7,237 nucleotides of DNA. Source: Acidaminococcaceae bacterium (GTDB lineage Bacteria > Bacillota > Negativicutes > Acidaminococcales > Acidaminococcaceae). A program made the position numbers and the translations under genes. The notes under the pieces were generated by a model, which saw nothing but the letters and a program-made list of their open reading frames with translations, had not been told where the DNA came from and ran no database searches. Every line of letters starts with the position of its first letter. The first letter of the stretch is position 1. Location: positions 1 through 7,237 of the forward strand of contig JAQUUF010000055.1 in the NCBI GenBank assembly GCA_028693975.1, in the 5' to 3' direction. Below, piece by piece: positions 1-6,739 of the stretch.

Positions 1-957
1 CTTTTTGCTCTGGCTGAAAATAATAGTTTGGATTTTTGTTTTGAAGCTGCGGTAGCTGGTGGTATCCCTATTATAAGACCGTTAAAATCTTGTCTAGCAG
101 CCAATACTATTAATTCTATTATGGGTATAGTTAATGGTACTACTAACTATATGCTAAGCAAGATGTCATCTGATAATATGGATTACGAAGAAGTGCTCAA
201 AGAGGCTCAAGAATTAGGCTATGCTGAGTCTGACCCCACTGCCGATGTAGGTGGTTTGGATGCCGCTCGCAAACTAGTAATTCTTGCTTCGATTGCTTTT
301 AATACAAGGATTTCATTAGATGATGTTTATGTAGAAGGCATTGAAAAAATAACTCAAAGAGATATTCAATATGCGACCGAACTGGGCTATGTTATTAAAC
401 TATTGGCAGTAGCCAAAAATGATAGCAAGAATGGGGTTAGTGTTCGTATTCATCCTACCATGTTGCCTAAGACTCATCCTTTGGCTACAGTAAATGATGT
501 TTTTAACGCAATTTTTGTTAATGGTGATGCTGTAGGTGATGCTATGTTTTTTGGACGCGGTGCAGGACGTTTACCGACTGCTAGTGCTGTCTGCGGTGAT
601 ATTATCGACGTAGCTCGTAATATTTTACATAATTGTACGGGGCGCATTAACTGTACTTGTTTTGAGGAAAAACATTTATGTGCTATAGAAAACATCATGT
701 CTCCTTGCTACATTCGTATTTTGGTAGATGACCAGCCCGGTGTTTTGGCAAGTATTGCTGCCTCCTTTGGCGCCCAAAATGTTAGTTTGATGAATGTACT
801 GCAAAAGAATAAAGTGGGTAATTTAGCAGAATTGGTTGTTATTACCTATAATGTTTCAGAATATAATATGCGGATGGCTTTAGCTACTGTGGGTGGGCTG
901 CCTGCGGTCAAAGAAATCAGCAATGTTATTCGTGTTGAAGATGATAAATTGGAGTAA
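1..957 (+). CDS. hom: Homoserine dehydrogenase, C-terminal part (5' end outside window)
   Basis: This enzyme reduces L-aspartate-4-semialdehyde to L-homoserine with NAD(P)H in the cytoplasm, the branch step to threonine and methionine. The reading frame is open from base 1, so the gene starts upstream; 318 residues are visible and, against a usual Firmicutes length of about 430, roughly the N-terminal nucleotide-binding domain is missing. Seen in window codon numbers: EAAVAGGIPII at 15-25 followed by Lys29, the NGTTN substrate-loop motif at 45-49, and DPTADVGGLDAARKL at 78-92, in which Asp87 and Lys91 match the catalytic Asp/Lys of the family. A C-terminal ACT domain spans about 236-316 (ILVDDQPGVLASIAA and following), the type of domain associated with threonine feedback control. 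The gene ends 2 nt before thrB, so the two are surely co-transcribed. The TTG at base 28 is internal and not the true start. Identification is very secure. Confidence 0.97.
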   Translation, partial: LFALAENNSLDFCFEAAVAGGIPIIRPLKSCLAANTINSIMGIVNGTTNYMLSKMSSDNMDYEEVLKEAQELGYAESDPTADVGGLDAARKLVILASIAFNTRISLDDVYVEGIEKITQRDIQYATELGYVIKLLAVAKNDSKNGVSVRIHPTMLPKTHPLATVNDVFNAIFVNGDAVGDAMFFGRGAGRLPTASAVCGDIIDVARNILHNCTGRINCTCFEEKHLCAIENIMSPCYIRILVDDQPGVLASIAASFGAQNVSLMNVLQKNKVGNLAELVVITYNVSEYNMRMALATVGGLPAVKEISNVIRVEDDKLE

Positions 958-959
958 AT

Positions 960-1877
960 ATGACTACTTTATCGACTATTACCGTTCAAGTTCCAGCAAC
1001 ATCAGCTAACTGTGGTCCTGGTTTTGATACCTTGGGTTTAGCTTGTACCTTGTATAATACTTTCGAGTTTACGCTTTTGCCTAGGGGTTGGGTTTTAGAG
1101 GTAGAAGGGGAAGGGAAAGATGAGCTTAAGGCTGGTCCTGAGAATCTAATCTTTGCCGCTTTTGACGCAGTGTGGCGCCAATTTAATCCTCAACCGTATG
1201 GCTTAAAAGTTAAGATGCATAATGTTATTCCCATGTCACGAGGACTTGGCAGTAGTTCTAGCGCAATTGTTGGCGGACTAGTCGCTGCTAATGTCTTATG
1301 TGGTGCTAAGCTGTCACTTGAGTCTTTATTGGCACTTGCTACTGATATTGAGGGACATCCTGATAATGTGGCGCCTGCTTTGTATGGTGGTTTTACCATA
1401 AGCTATATGCAGGGTCGCGTAGCTCATACCACCAAATTAATACCTCAATTACCTTTGCAGTTTATTGCTGTGGTTCCGGAACAGCCTTTGTCTACTGCGA
1501 AAGCTCGTGCTGCTTTGCCAGCACAGGTACCGCTAAAAGACGCTATTTTTAATTGTAGCCGTACAGGGTTGTTAGTAGCCGCCTTACTTACAGGTAATGC
1601 TACTCATTTAGCAACTGCTTTGGAAGACAAATTGCACCAACCTTATAGGGCACCTCTAATTCCGGGCTTAGCGGCAGCTATGGACGCAGCCAAAAAGTCT
1701 GGTGCTTATAATGCCATTATTTCCGGAGCGGGCTCTACTATTATGGCCTATGCACCAATAGAGGCAGATGGCGCTTTGATTGCCCGTGCTATGGTAAATG
1801 CTTTAGCTCAGGTAGGACAAAAAGCCAGCTACCACTTATTAACACTTGATAATGAGGGTGCCAGAATTGTTAACTAG
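960..1877 (+). CDS. thrB: Homoserine kinase (GHMP kinase family)
   Basis: ThrB phosphorylates L-homoserine with ATP to O-phospho-L-homoserine, the substrate of threonine synthase, in the cytoplasm. The 305-aa length is normal for the family. Visible signatures are the N-terminal VPATSANCGPGFDTLGLA (11-28), the GHMP ATP-binding loop PMSRGLGSSSSA (91-102), EGHPDNVAPALYGG (131-144), and the C-terminal SGAGSTIMAYA (255-265). The start is fixed by a GGAG ribosome binding site at 951-954, inside the last hom codons, 5 nt ahead of the ATG. The 2-nt gap to hom points to one transcript and coupled translation. Threonine synthase (thrC) does not follow; a hairpin, a tRNA and a new operon come next. Nothing looks broken or unusual. 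Confidence 0.97.
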   Translation: MTTLSTITVQVPATSANCGPGFDTLGLACTLYNTFEFTLLPRGWVLEVEGEGKDELKAGPENLIFAAFDAVWRQFNPQPYGLKVKMHNVIPMSRGLGSSSSAIVGGLVAANVLCGAKLSLESLLALATDIEGHPDNVAPALYGGFTISYMQGRVAHTTKLIPQLPLQFIAVVPEQPLSTAKARAALPAQVPLKDAIFNCSRTGLLVAALLTGNATHLATALEDKLHQPYRAPLIPGLAAAMDAAKKSGAYNAIISGAGSTIMAYAPIEADGALIARAMVNALAQVGQKASYHLLTLDNEGARIVN

Positions 1878-1897
1878 CTGTTAAGCTGGTTTATTTG
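1872..1897 (+). terminator. Probable intrinsic terminator of hom-thrB
   Basis: An 8-bp stem (AACTAGCT at 1872-1879 with AGCTGGTT at 1884-1891, one G-U pair) closes a GTTA tetraloop and runs into the T-rich stretch TTTATTTG. The hairpin includes the thrB stop codon (TAG, 1875-1877). The T tract is interrupted by an A, so termination may be only partial. It lies just upstream of a strong tRNA promoter, which fits an operon end. Confidence 0.6.
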
Positions 1898-1928
1898 TTG
1901 CAATTACTACAATATTTTAAGTTTCTCC

Positions 1929-1957
1929 TTGACATTAATATTGAAAACATTTACAAT
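1929..1957 (+). promoter_or_regulatory. Sigma-A/sigma-70-type promoter for tRNA-Pro
   Basis: A perfect -35 TTGACA (1929-1934) is followed, after a 17-nt spacer, by -10 TACAAT (1952-1957). The predicted start point near 1964 lies about 6 nt before the mature tRNA 5' end at 1970. The near-consensus match suits a stable RNA gene. Confidence 0.85.
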
Positions 1958-1969
1958 AATATCTGTGTT

Positions 1970-2046
1970 CGGGGCGTAGCGCAGTTTGGTAGCGCGCTTC
2001 CTTGGGGTGGAAGAGGCCGTGAGTTCGAATCTCGCCGCTCCGACCA
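1970..2046 (+). tRNA. tRNA-Pro (anticodon GGG)
   Basis: A 77-nt sequence folds into a full cloverleaf. The acceptor arm is CGGGGCG (1970-1976) with CGCTCCG (2036-2042), including one G-U pair. The D stem is GCGC/GCGC (1979-1982, 1992-1995). The anticodon stem CTTCC/GGAAG encloses the loop TTGGGGT, with GGG at 2004-2006. The T arm is GTGAG-TTCGAAT-CTCGC (2019-2035). The C1-G72 pair, discriminator A73 and G37 next to the anticodon fit proline identity. The 3' CCA (2044-2046) is encoded. The anticodon reads CCC and CCU. The gene stands alone with its own promoter and terminator. Confidence 0.96.
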
Positions 2047-2060
2047 ATTATTTGGACTTA

Positions 2061-2091
2061 AGCATTGCACAATTAGTGTGGTGCTTTTTTT
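2061..2091 (+). terminator. Intrinsic terminator after tRNA-Pro
   Basis: AGCATTGCAC (2061-2070) pairs over 10 bp with GTGTGGTGCT (2076-2085), including three G-U pairs, around an AATTA loop. An uninterrupted T tract follows (2085-2091). This is a standard Rho-independent terminator, 14 nt past the tRNA CCA end. Confidence 0.85.
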
Positions 2092-2092
2092 C

Positions 2093-2121
2093 TTGCCAGA
2101 GTTGAGCAAATAATATATAAT
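2093..2121 (+). promoter_or_regulatory. Promoter for the zinc-ribbon protein-prfC-two-component operon
   Basis: A -35 TTGCCA (2093-2098) and a consensus -10 TATAAT (2116-2121) are separated by 17 nt. The promoter begins immediately after the T tract of the tRNA terminator and lies 37 nt before the ATG at 2159. No comparable room for a promoter exists between the next three genes, so it probably drives transcription through to 6687. Confidence 0.75.
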
Positions 2122-2158
2122 AAATTAAATTAAAAAAGTTACAATATCAGAGGTAAAC

Positions 2159-2710
2159 ATGATTAGATCTATTAAATTAGTTTGTTCAAAATGCCACAAA
2201 CCTTTTAGAAGTGATGGTGTTCTTTATTATTCTGACGATTTCAGTTGTACTGACATTAAGGATGCTCAATTAATTTGTCCTGATTGTCTCGCTCAATGGG
2301 AGCAAAATTGGCAAATTGTAGACGCGGCCTTTGTTGAAGAAGAGTATTCGCTGTATGTGACCATTACTCTTAAGAATGGTCATGTCTATAAACACTTAGA
2401 TTGTACACCGGTTGAAGGCAAAGTGATTACCAGTGAGAATATTCCTGAATCTGGTCAACGTAAGTTATATTCATTTTATAAAACTTGGGATATAGAGCGC
2501 AAAAAAAATATGCTTAAGGACTGTTATTTTAAAGATGAGTTTATGCGTACTACTTTTACTTGCGCTACCTATGGTGGAGAGGAATTTGATAATATAGCTT
2601 TTAGGTTTAATTTGCAAGGTGATTTAGAAACAGAAAAGCCTGTGCCTGATTATATCAAAGAGCAGCTTGTTATTGCCTGGAAGATGTATCAAACACAAAA
2701 TAAGGAATAG
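2159..2710 (+). CDS. Conserved-type hypothetical protein with N-terminal zinc-ribbon-like Cys pairs
   Basis: This 183-aa protein is not one I recognise. Residues 9-12 (CSKC) and 40-43 (CPDC) form two CxxC knuckles 27 residues apart, the pattern of a zinc ribbon; further Cys residues occur at 30, 82, 122 and 135. The rest is mixed charged/aromatic sequence, with a likely beta-rich stretch around 64-80 (YSLYVTITLKNGHVYKHL) and a likely C-terminal helix at 165-180. There is no signal peptide or membrane segment, so it should be cytoplasmic. The start is supported by AGAGG (2149-2153), 5 nt ahead of the ATG, and by the promoter upstream. The stop lies 22 nt before the prfC start, so the two genes are probably co-transcribed. 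Nucleic-acid or ribosome binding is possible from the zinc ribbon and the neighbour, but that is inference only. Confidence 0.85.
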   Translation: MIRSIKLVCSKCHKPFRSDGVLYYSDDFSCTDIKDAQLICPDCLAQWEQNWQIVDAAFVEEEYSLYVTITLKNGHVYKHLDCTPVEGKVITSENIPESGQRKLYSFYKTWDIERKKNMLKDCYFKDEFMRTTFTCATYGGEEFDNIAFRFNLQGDLETEKPVPDYIKEQLVIAWKMYQTQNKE

Positions 2711-2716
2711 AAAGAC

Positions 2717-2724
2717 AGAAGGAG
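2717..2724 (+). promoter_or_regulatory. Ribosome binding site that sets the prfC start
   Basis: AGAAGGAG lies 8 nt before the ATG at 2733 and only 4 nt before an out-of-frame ATG at 2729. The spacing and the family N-terminus both favour 2733, and exclude the longer in-frame extension that would begin inside the upstream gene at 2667. Confidence 0.85.
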
Positions 2725-2732
2725 CTAAATGC

Positions 2733-4343
2733 ATGTCAGAATTTTTGAATAAAATTACTAAGCGCCGTACCTTTGCAATTATTTCCCATCCGGATGCAGG
2801 GAAGACAACCCTAACAGAAAAATTACTGCTCTATGGTGGTGCTATTCATTTAGCAGGTTCCGTTAAGGCACGTAAAAGTAATAAACACGCTGTGTCCGAT
2901 TGGATGGAGATTGAAAAACAACGTGGCATTTCCGTAACATCAAGCGTATTACAATTCGATTATACCGGTTATAGAGTTAACATCTTGGATACGCCAGGTC
3001 ACCAAGATTTCAGTGAAGATACTTATAGAACTTTGATGGCCGCAGATAGCGCTGTGATGTTAATTGATGCTGCCAAAGGTGTAGAGCCGCAAACTAAAAA
3101 GTTATTTTGGGTTTGTCACCGTCGTGAATTGCCGATTTTTACTTTTGTTAATAAATTAGATAGGCATGGCCGTACACCATTTGACTTAATGGACGAGCTT
3201 GAAAAAGTCTTAGGCATTCATGCTTATCCTATCAATTGGCCCATTGGTATTGAGGGTCAATACATTGGTGTATATGATAGATTAAAGAAACAAATAGAGC
3301 TATTTGAAGACGATAATAGCCATGGTTCCAAGGTCTTGAAGTCTACTACAGGCTCTTTAGATGACCCTGCTATCAAGGAAGCTATCGGTGAAGAGAATTA
3401 TCATAATCTTTGTAATGATATTGAGCTCTTAGATCTTGCCGGGGATGAGTTTGATATAGCCAAAGTTAATAATGGGAAGCTAACTCCCATGTTCTTTGGT
3501 AGTGCCATGACGAATTTTGGCGTTAGAGCTTTCTTGGAAAAATTCTTGGAATTATCACCACAACCACAACCACGCTTATTACAAGATGGTGGTTTGTTAG
3601 AGCCTTCTAATCCTGAATTTTCTGCTTTTATTTTTAAGATACAGGCGAATATGAATCCGGCTCATCGTGATAGAATTGCCTTTATGCGTATTTGTTCCGG
3701 AATGTTTGACCGTGGTATGAGTGTCTTTCATCAGCAAAGCAACAAATTAGTTAAGCTATCCCAGCCACAACAATTCTTGGCTCAAGAGCGAACTATTGTC
3801 GAAAAGGCTTATCCTGGCGATATTATAGGTGTTTTTGACCCTGGCGTTTTCGGAATAGGTGATACTATTTGTAGTGATAAATTAAAAATTCAATTTGAGG
3901 ACTTTCCTGTTTTCCCACCGGAAATATTTGCTAGAGTGCAGCCGAAGGATTCTATGAAACGCAAACAGTTTGTCAAAGGCATTACGCAATTAGCTCAAGA
4001 AGGAGCTATTCAGGTCTTTGAACAGCGTGATATCGGTATTGAAAGTTATATTATCGGTGTCGTAGGCGTTTTGCAATTGGAAGTGTTGGAATATAGGTTG
4101 CTGAATGAATATAGTGCTCCTCTTTTGATGAATCAATTGCCTTTTACTGTAGCCCGTTGGGTTTATAGAGATGATGGCAAGCCGGTGCAAGAGGTAAAAG
4201 GTCTGGATAATGGCCTCTTGGTCTTTGATAAGAAAAACAGACCTGTTATTCTCGTTAATAATGAATGGAGCCTGAATTGGATTTTAGAGCGTAATCCTGG
4301 ATTTAACTTTACACAGATTCCTACCGGTGCTGCTGGAATCTAG
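2733..4343 (+). CDS. prfC: Peptide chain release factor 3 (RF3 GTPase)
   Basis: RF3 is a translational GTPase that uses GTP to eject RF1/RF2 from the ribosome after peptide release, recycling them. The 536-aa product is close to E. coli RF3 (529 aa). GTPase motifs are clear: G1 SHPDAGKTT (18-26), switch I with RGISVTSS (64-71, Thr69), G3 DTPGH (86-90), G4 NKLD (140-143) and G5 SAM (257-259). The HPDAGKTT form of G1 and the early EKQRGISV segment are typical of RF3 rather than EF-G or TypA. Beta-barrel and C-terminal RF3 domains follow from about residue 290 to the end without a break. The start is chosen at MSEFLNKITKRRTF; an extension to 2667 would overlap the upstream gene by 44 nt and lacks family support. 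The stop is followed after 14 nt by the histidine kinase gene. Confidence 0.97.
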   Translation: MSEFLNKITKRRTFAIISHPDAGKTTLTEKLLLYGGAIHLAGSVKARKSNKHAVSDWMEIEKQRGISVTSSVLQFDYTGYRVNILDTPGHQDFSEDTYRTLMAADSAVMLIDAAKGVEPQTKKLFWVCHRRELPIFTFVNKLDRHGRTPFDLMDELEKVLGIHAYPINWPIGIEGQYIGVYDRLKKQIELFEDDNSHGSKVLKSTTGSLDDPAIKEAIGEENYHNLCNDIELLDLAGDEFDIAKVNNGKLTPMFFGSAMTNFGVRAFLEKFLELSPQPQPRLLQDGGLLEPSNPEFSAFIFKIQANMNPAHRDRIAFMRICSGMFDRGMSVFHQQSNKLVKLSQPQQFLAQERTIVEKAYPGDIIGVFDPGVFGIGDTICSDKLKIQFEDFPVFPPEIFARVQPKDSMKRKQFVKGITQLAQEGAIQVFEQRDIGIESYIIGVVGVLQLEVLEYRLLNEYSAPLLMNQLPFTVARWVYRDDGKPVQEVKGLDNGLLVFDKKNRPVILVNNEWSLNWILERNPGFNFTQIPTGAAGI

Positions 4344-4357
4344 GGAGAAGTGAACCT

Positions 4358-5974
4358 ATGCCTGATTTAGTTATTAAAAAGCCTGCTATCAAAGGGCTGA
4401 AACTCTATCAATCAATTGCTGTGCTGATTTTGGTGGTTATTTTTGTCTCCTTGACTGCTAGTTATATTTTATTAAGCTGGCAATTGGGGAGTATGCTTTC
4501 GCAAAATCTTGGAGCTAACGCCACTAAGGTAGCTAATGCAATTCAGAATTCACCCACAATTATTCAAGCACTACAAAAAAAGCCTTTAGATGAAAAGGCT
4601 TTAACTGTAGCAATAGCAGATATAAGTAATGCTACCAATGCCAGTATTGTTATCTTTGACCAAAAAGAAAATATACTGGCTATCTATAATCCCACGAATG
4701 CTCCTTTGCTTAACGCAAGTGCAGTCGCTGATAGTACAATCGGTATCCTCAAAAAATTACCATCGGATATGTTTAGAAACAACAAAGCTTTCGCCATTAA
4801 TGATGGTCAAGGCAACATCTTGGGTTATGTAGTAGTGGGTTTTCCCGAGAATATGGCTGCAAATTTAAGTGGCAATGCTGTTAATTTAATGATTATTGCA
4901 TTGATAATTGGTTTAATTGTAGGTATATTTGGCGCTTATTTCTTAGCTAATAAAATTAAAGTTGTTCTTTTTGGTTGTGAGCCTATGCAGATTGCAGATT
5001 TATTGCAGGAGCGTATTACTCTTTTAAATACAATCGAGGAGGCAGTTTTTGTAGTTGATAAAAGTTTTAGCATTTATTTAGCAAATAATGCGGCTAAAAA
5101 ACTCTTAAACAAATCTTGCTTGGAAGATAGCGCACAGATTGAAGGCAAAAACTTTGCCCTAATCAGTAGCATTGATACAATCGCCAAAGTTTTTAAATCA
5201 GGCATAGAAGAACATAATTTAAGCATCAACATTAATGGTCTAGATACTATTGGAAGTATGCTTCCTGTAAAAACTAATAAAAATATCACTGCCGTTATTA
5301 TCATGGTTAGTGAAAAAGATTCATTAAAATATATGGCAGAACAACTAACTGGGGTTTATAATTATGCTGATGCATTGAGAGCTCAGACTCATGAATTTAT
5401 GAATAAGATGCATGTCATTAGTGGACTGCTGCAATGTAATGAAATAGGAGAACTAAGAAATTACATTAACTCTATTACACAAACCGGCACTACCAATACA
5501 GATGATATTACTAATTTAGTTAAGGAACCACTTTTGTCGGGTTTTCTAATTGGTAAAAAAAGTCGTGCCAATGAGCTTGCTATTGATTTTACCTTAGCAG
5601 AAGAGAGCAGTTTCCCGGCTGATTTGACTGATGTGCTTGATGTACATGATATAATACTAGTCGTCGGGAATCTTTTAGAAAATGCTTTTGATGCTTTACA
5701 ATTGTATGAAGGTGAAAAAATAGTTATTTTATCATTATTTACTTATGATGATGAATTTATGATTGTTGTCGAAAATAGTGGCCCTAGTATTGATAATAAA
5801 ATCATTGATTCTATTTTCACAAAAGATTTCACAACCAAAGGCCCGGGGCATGGTTTAGGACTAACTATGGTTAAAGAAACGATTGATAAATTAAAGGGAC
5901 AAATTAATGTCGAATCTTCACCGGAAAATGGTACTTGTTTCACAGTACGCATTCCACTAAAGGAGGATAAATAA
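4358..5974 (+). CDS. DcuS/CitA-family membrane sensor histidine kinase
   Basis: This 538-aa sensor kinase has the full DcuS/CitA layout: TM1 (about 18-40), an extracytoplasmic PAS-like sensor (41-171), TM2 (172-197), the linker motif LFGCEP (204-209; LFGLEP in DcuS), a cytoplasmic PAS domain (about 213-320), and the dimerisation/phosphoacceptor helix YADALRAQTHEFMNKMHVIS with His345. The HATPase domain shows the N box NLLENAFDAL (438-447), FTKDFTTKG (487-495) and the glycine-rich lid GHGLGL (497-502). By family it autophosphorylates at His345 and passes phosphate to the regulator encoded next. Two oddities: the sensor lacks the RYxHP-type carboxylate-binding signature (IYNP at 109-112 in its place), and the ATP-site DxGxG box reads NSGPS (473-477). 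The ribosome binding site GGGAG (4343-4347) overlaps the prfC stop. Family is secure; the ligand cannot be named, so no symbol is given. Confidence 0.93.
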   Translation: MPDLVIKKPAIKGLKLYQSIAVLILVVIFVSLTASYILLSWQLGSMLSQNLGANATKVANAIQNSPTIIQALQKKPLDEKALTVAIADISNATNASIVIFDQKENILAIYNPTNAPLLNASAVADSTIGILKKLPSDMFRNNKAFAINDGQGNILGYVVVGFPENMAANLSGNAVNLMIIALIIGLIVGIFGAYFLANKIKVVLFGCEPMQIADLLQERITLLNTIEEAVFVVDKSFSIYLANNAAKKLLNKSCLEDSAQIEGKNFALISSIDTIAKVFKSGIEEHNLSININGLDTIGSMLPVKTNKNITAVIIMVSEKDSLKYMAEQLTGVYNYADALRAQTHEFMNKMHVISGLLQCNEIGELRNYINSITQTGTTNTDDITNLVKEPLLSGFLIGKKSRANELAIDFTLAEESSFPADLTDVLDVHDIILVVGNLLENAFDALQLYEGEKIVILSLFTYDDEFMIVVENSGPSIDNKIIDSIFTKDFTTKGPGHGLGLTMVKETIDKLKGQINVESSPENGTCFTVRIPLKEDK

Positions 5975-6687
5975 TGATTAAAATTTTAGTTGTTGAAGAT
6001 GACCCTATGGTGGCCAAACTACATGATGTGTATATTAATCAATTAGATGATTTCCAGTTAGTAGATTCTGTGCGCAATAGTGATGAAGCCTTGAAATTTT
6101 TAGCCAAAAAGAGTGTAGATCTGGTCTTGTTAGATATTTTTATGCCTAATATTGACGGCTTGCAATTACTTAAAGAGATTCGCACAAAAAATTATGATAT
6201 AGATGTAATTTGTATTTCGGCAGCTACCGACAAAGAGCATATCTTAACTGCGCTGCGTTATGGAGCTTTTGATTATATTATTAAACCATTTGAGTTCGAA
6301 CGTTTCAGTATTGCTCTTAATAGTTATAGGCAAAGGAACATTATGCTTAATTCCTCTGCTGTTATCAGTCAGGAAGATTTAGACTCTTGCCTGCTTAACA
6401 AAGCTAAAACGCCTGCAGGGACTATTCCTAAAGGCTTGGAGCAAACAACATTATATAATGTCTGGCAAGAGATTATTACAATTGATGGTAGTTTTACGAC
6501 GGAAGAAATCGCCAGTAAGATTGGTATATCTAGAGTATCCATTCGGAAATATCTAGAGTTTTTAAAATCCATCAATATCCTACATCTAGAACTCAATCGC
6601 GGTTGCGTAGGAAGACCAGTCTATAGATATAAATGCGTTAACAAAAACGCTACTATACTAAATTCTTATGTTAAATCAAAAAAATAG
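5974..6687 (+). CDS. CitB/DcuR/MalR-family two-component response regulator
   Basis: This 237-aa cytoplasmic DNA-binding regulator is the partner of the upstream kinase. The receiver domain (about 1-120) has the acidic pocket Asp9/Asp10, phosphoacceptor Asp54 (in LLDIFMPNIDG), Ser82 at the switch position and Lys104 in IIKPF. A linker (about 121-160) leads to a C-terminal winged helix-turn-helix: TTEEIASKIGISRVSIRKYLEFLKS (175-199) followed by GCVGRPVYRY (210-219), the GRPxYxY wing typical of CitB/DcuR/DctR regulators. The start overlaps the kinase stop by one base (TAATG), and AAAGGAGG at 5959-5966 sits 7 nt upstream, so translation is probably coupled. By family it activates genes for carboxylate transport or metabolism, but none lie in this window. 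All phosphotransfer residues are present, so it looks functional. Confidence 0.94.
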   Translation: MIKILVVEDDPMVAKLHDVYINQLDDFQLVDSVRNSDEALKFLAKKSVDLVLLDIFMPNIDGLQLLKEIRTKNYDIDVICISAATDKEHILTALRYGAFDYIIKPFEFERFSIALNSYRQRNIMLNSSAVISQEDLDSCLLNKAKTPAGTIPKGLEQTTLYNVWQEIITIDGSFTTEEIASKIGISRVSIRKYLEFLKSINILHLELNRGCVGRPVYRYKCVNKNATILNSYVKSKK

Positions 6688-6694
6688 CATTTAA

Positions 6695-6725
6695 ACCGGC
6701 AAATATTTTTTGCCGGTATCTTCTT
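6695..6725 (+). terminator. Intrinsic terminator after the response regulator
   Basis: A perfect 9-bp stem, ACCGGCAAA (6695-6703) with TTTGCCGGT (6709-6717), closes a TATTT loop and is followed by the broken T-rich run ATCTTCTT. It lies 7 nt after the regulator stop and ends the operon. The imperfect T run may allow some read-through into the gene beginning at 6740. Confidence 0.75.
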
Positions 6726-6739
6726 GTAAAGGAAATTTT

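Noticed and set aside
28..30. TTG as a start codon for hom
   Set aside because: The frame is open from base 1 and the residues before it continue the homoserine dehydrogenase sequence; the true start is outside the window.
474..698. Antisense reading frames inside hom, thrB, prfC, the kinase and the regulator (for example 474-698, 1190-1399, 3990-4190, 5074-5304, 5743-5952, 6369-6596)
   Set aside because: All are 66-76 codons long, lie opposite well-identified genes and show no family motifs, so they are shadows of the coding strand.
1895..2113. 72-codon + strand reading frame spanning the intergenic region
   Set aside because: It runs across the tRNA-Pro gene, its promoter and its terminator, and has no fitting ribosome binding site or recognisable protein sequence.
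2667..2732. N-terminal extension of prfC by 22 codons
   Set aside because: It overlaps the upstream gene, has no ribosome binding site, and the RF3 family N-terminus and an excellent Shine-Dalgarno both fit the ATG at 2733.
4629..4832. 67-codon + strand frame inside the kinase gene
   Set aside because: It is an out-of-frame shadow within the sensor domain; the kinase frame there is continuous and aligns with the family.
6638..6676. Possible promoter for the glycosyltransferase gene (TTAACA at 6638, TATACT at 6654)
   Set aside because: The hexamers do not have acceptable 16-18 nt spacing, and AT-rich sequence makes chance matches common.
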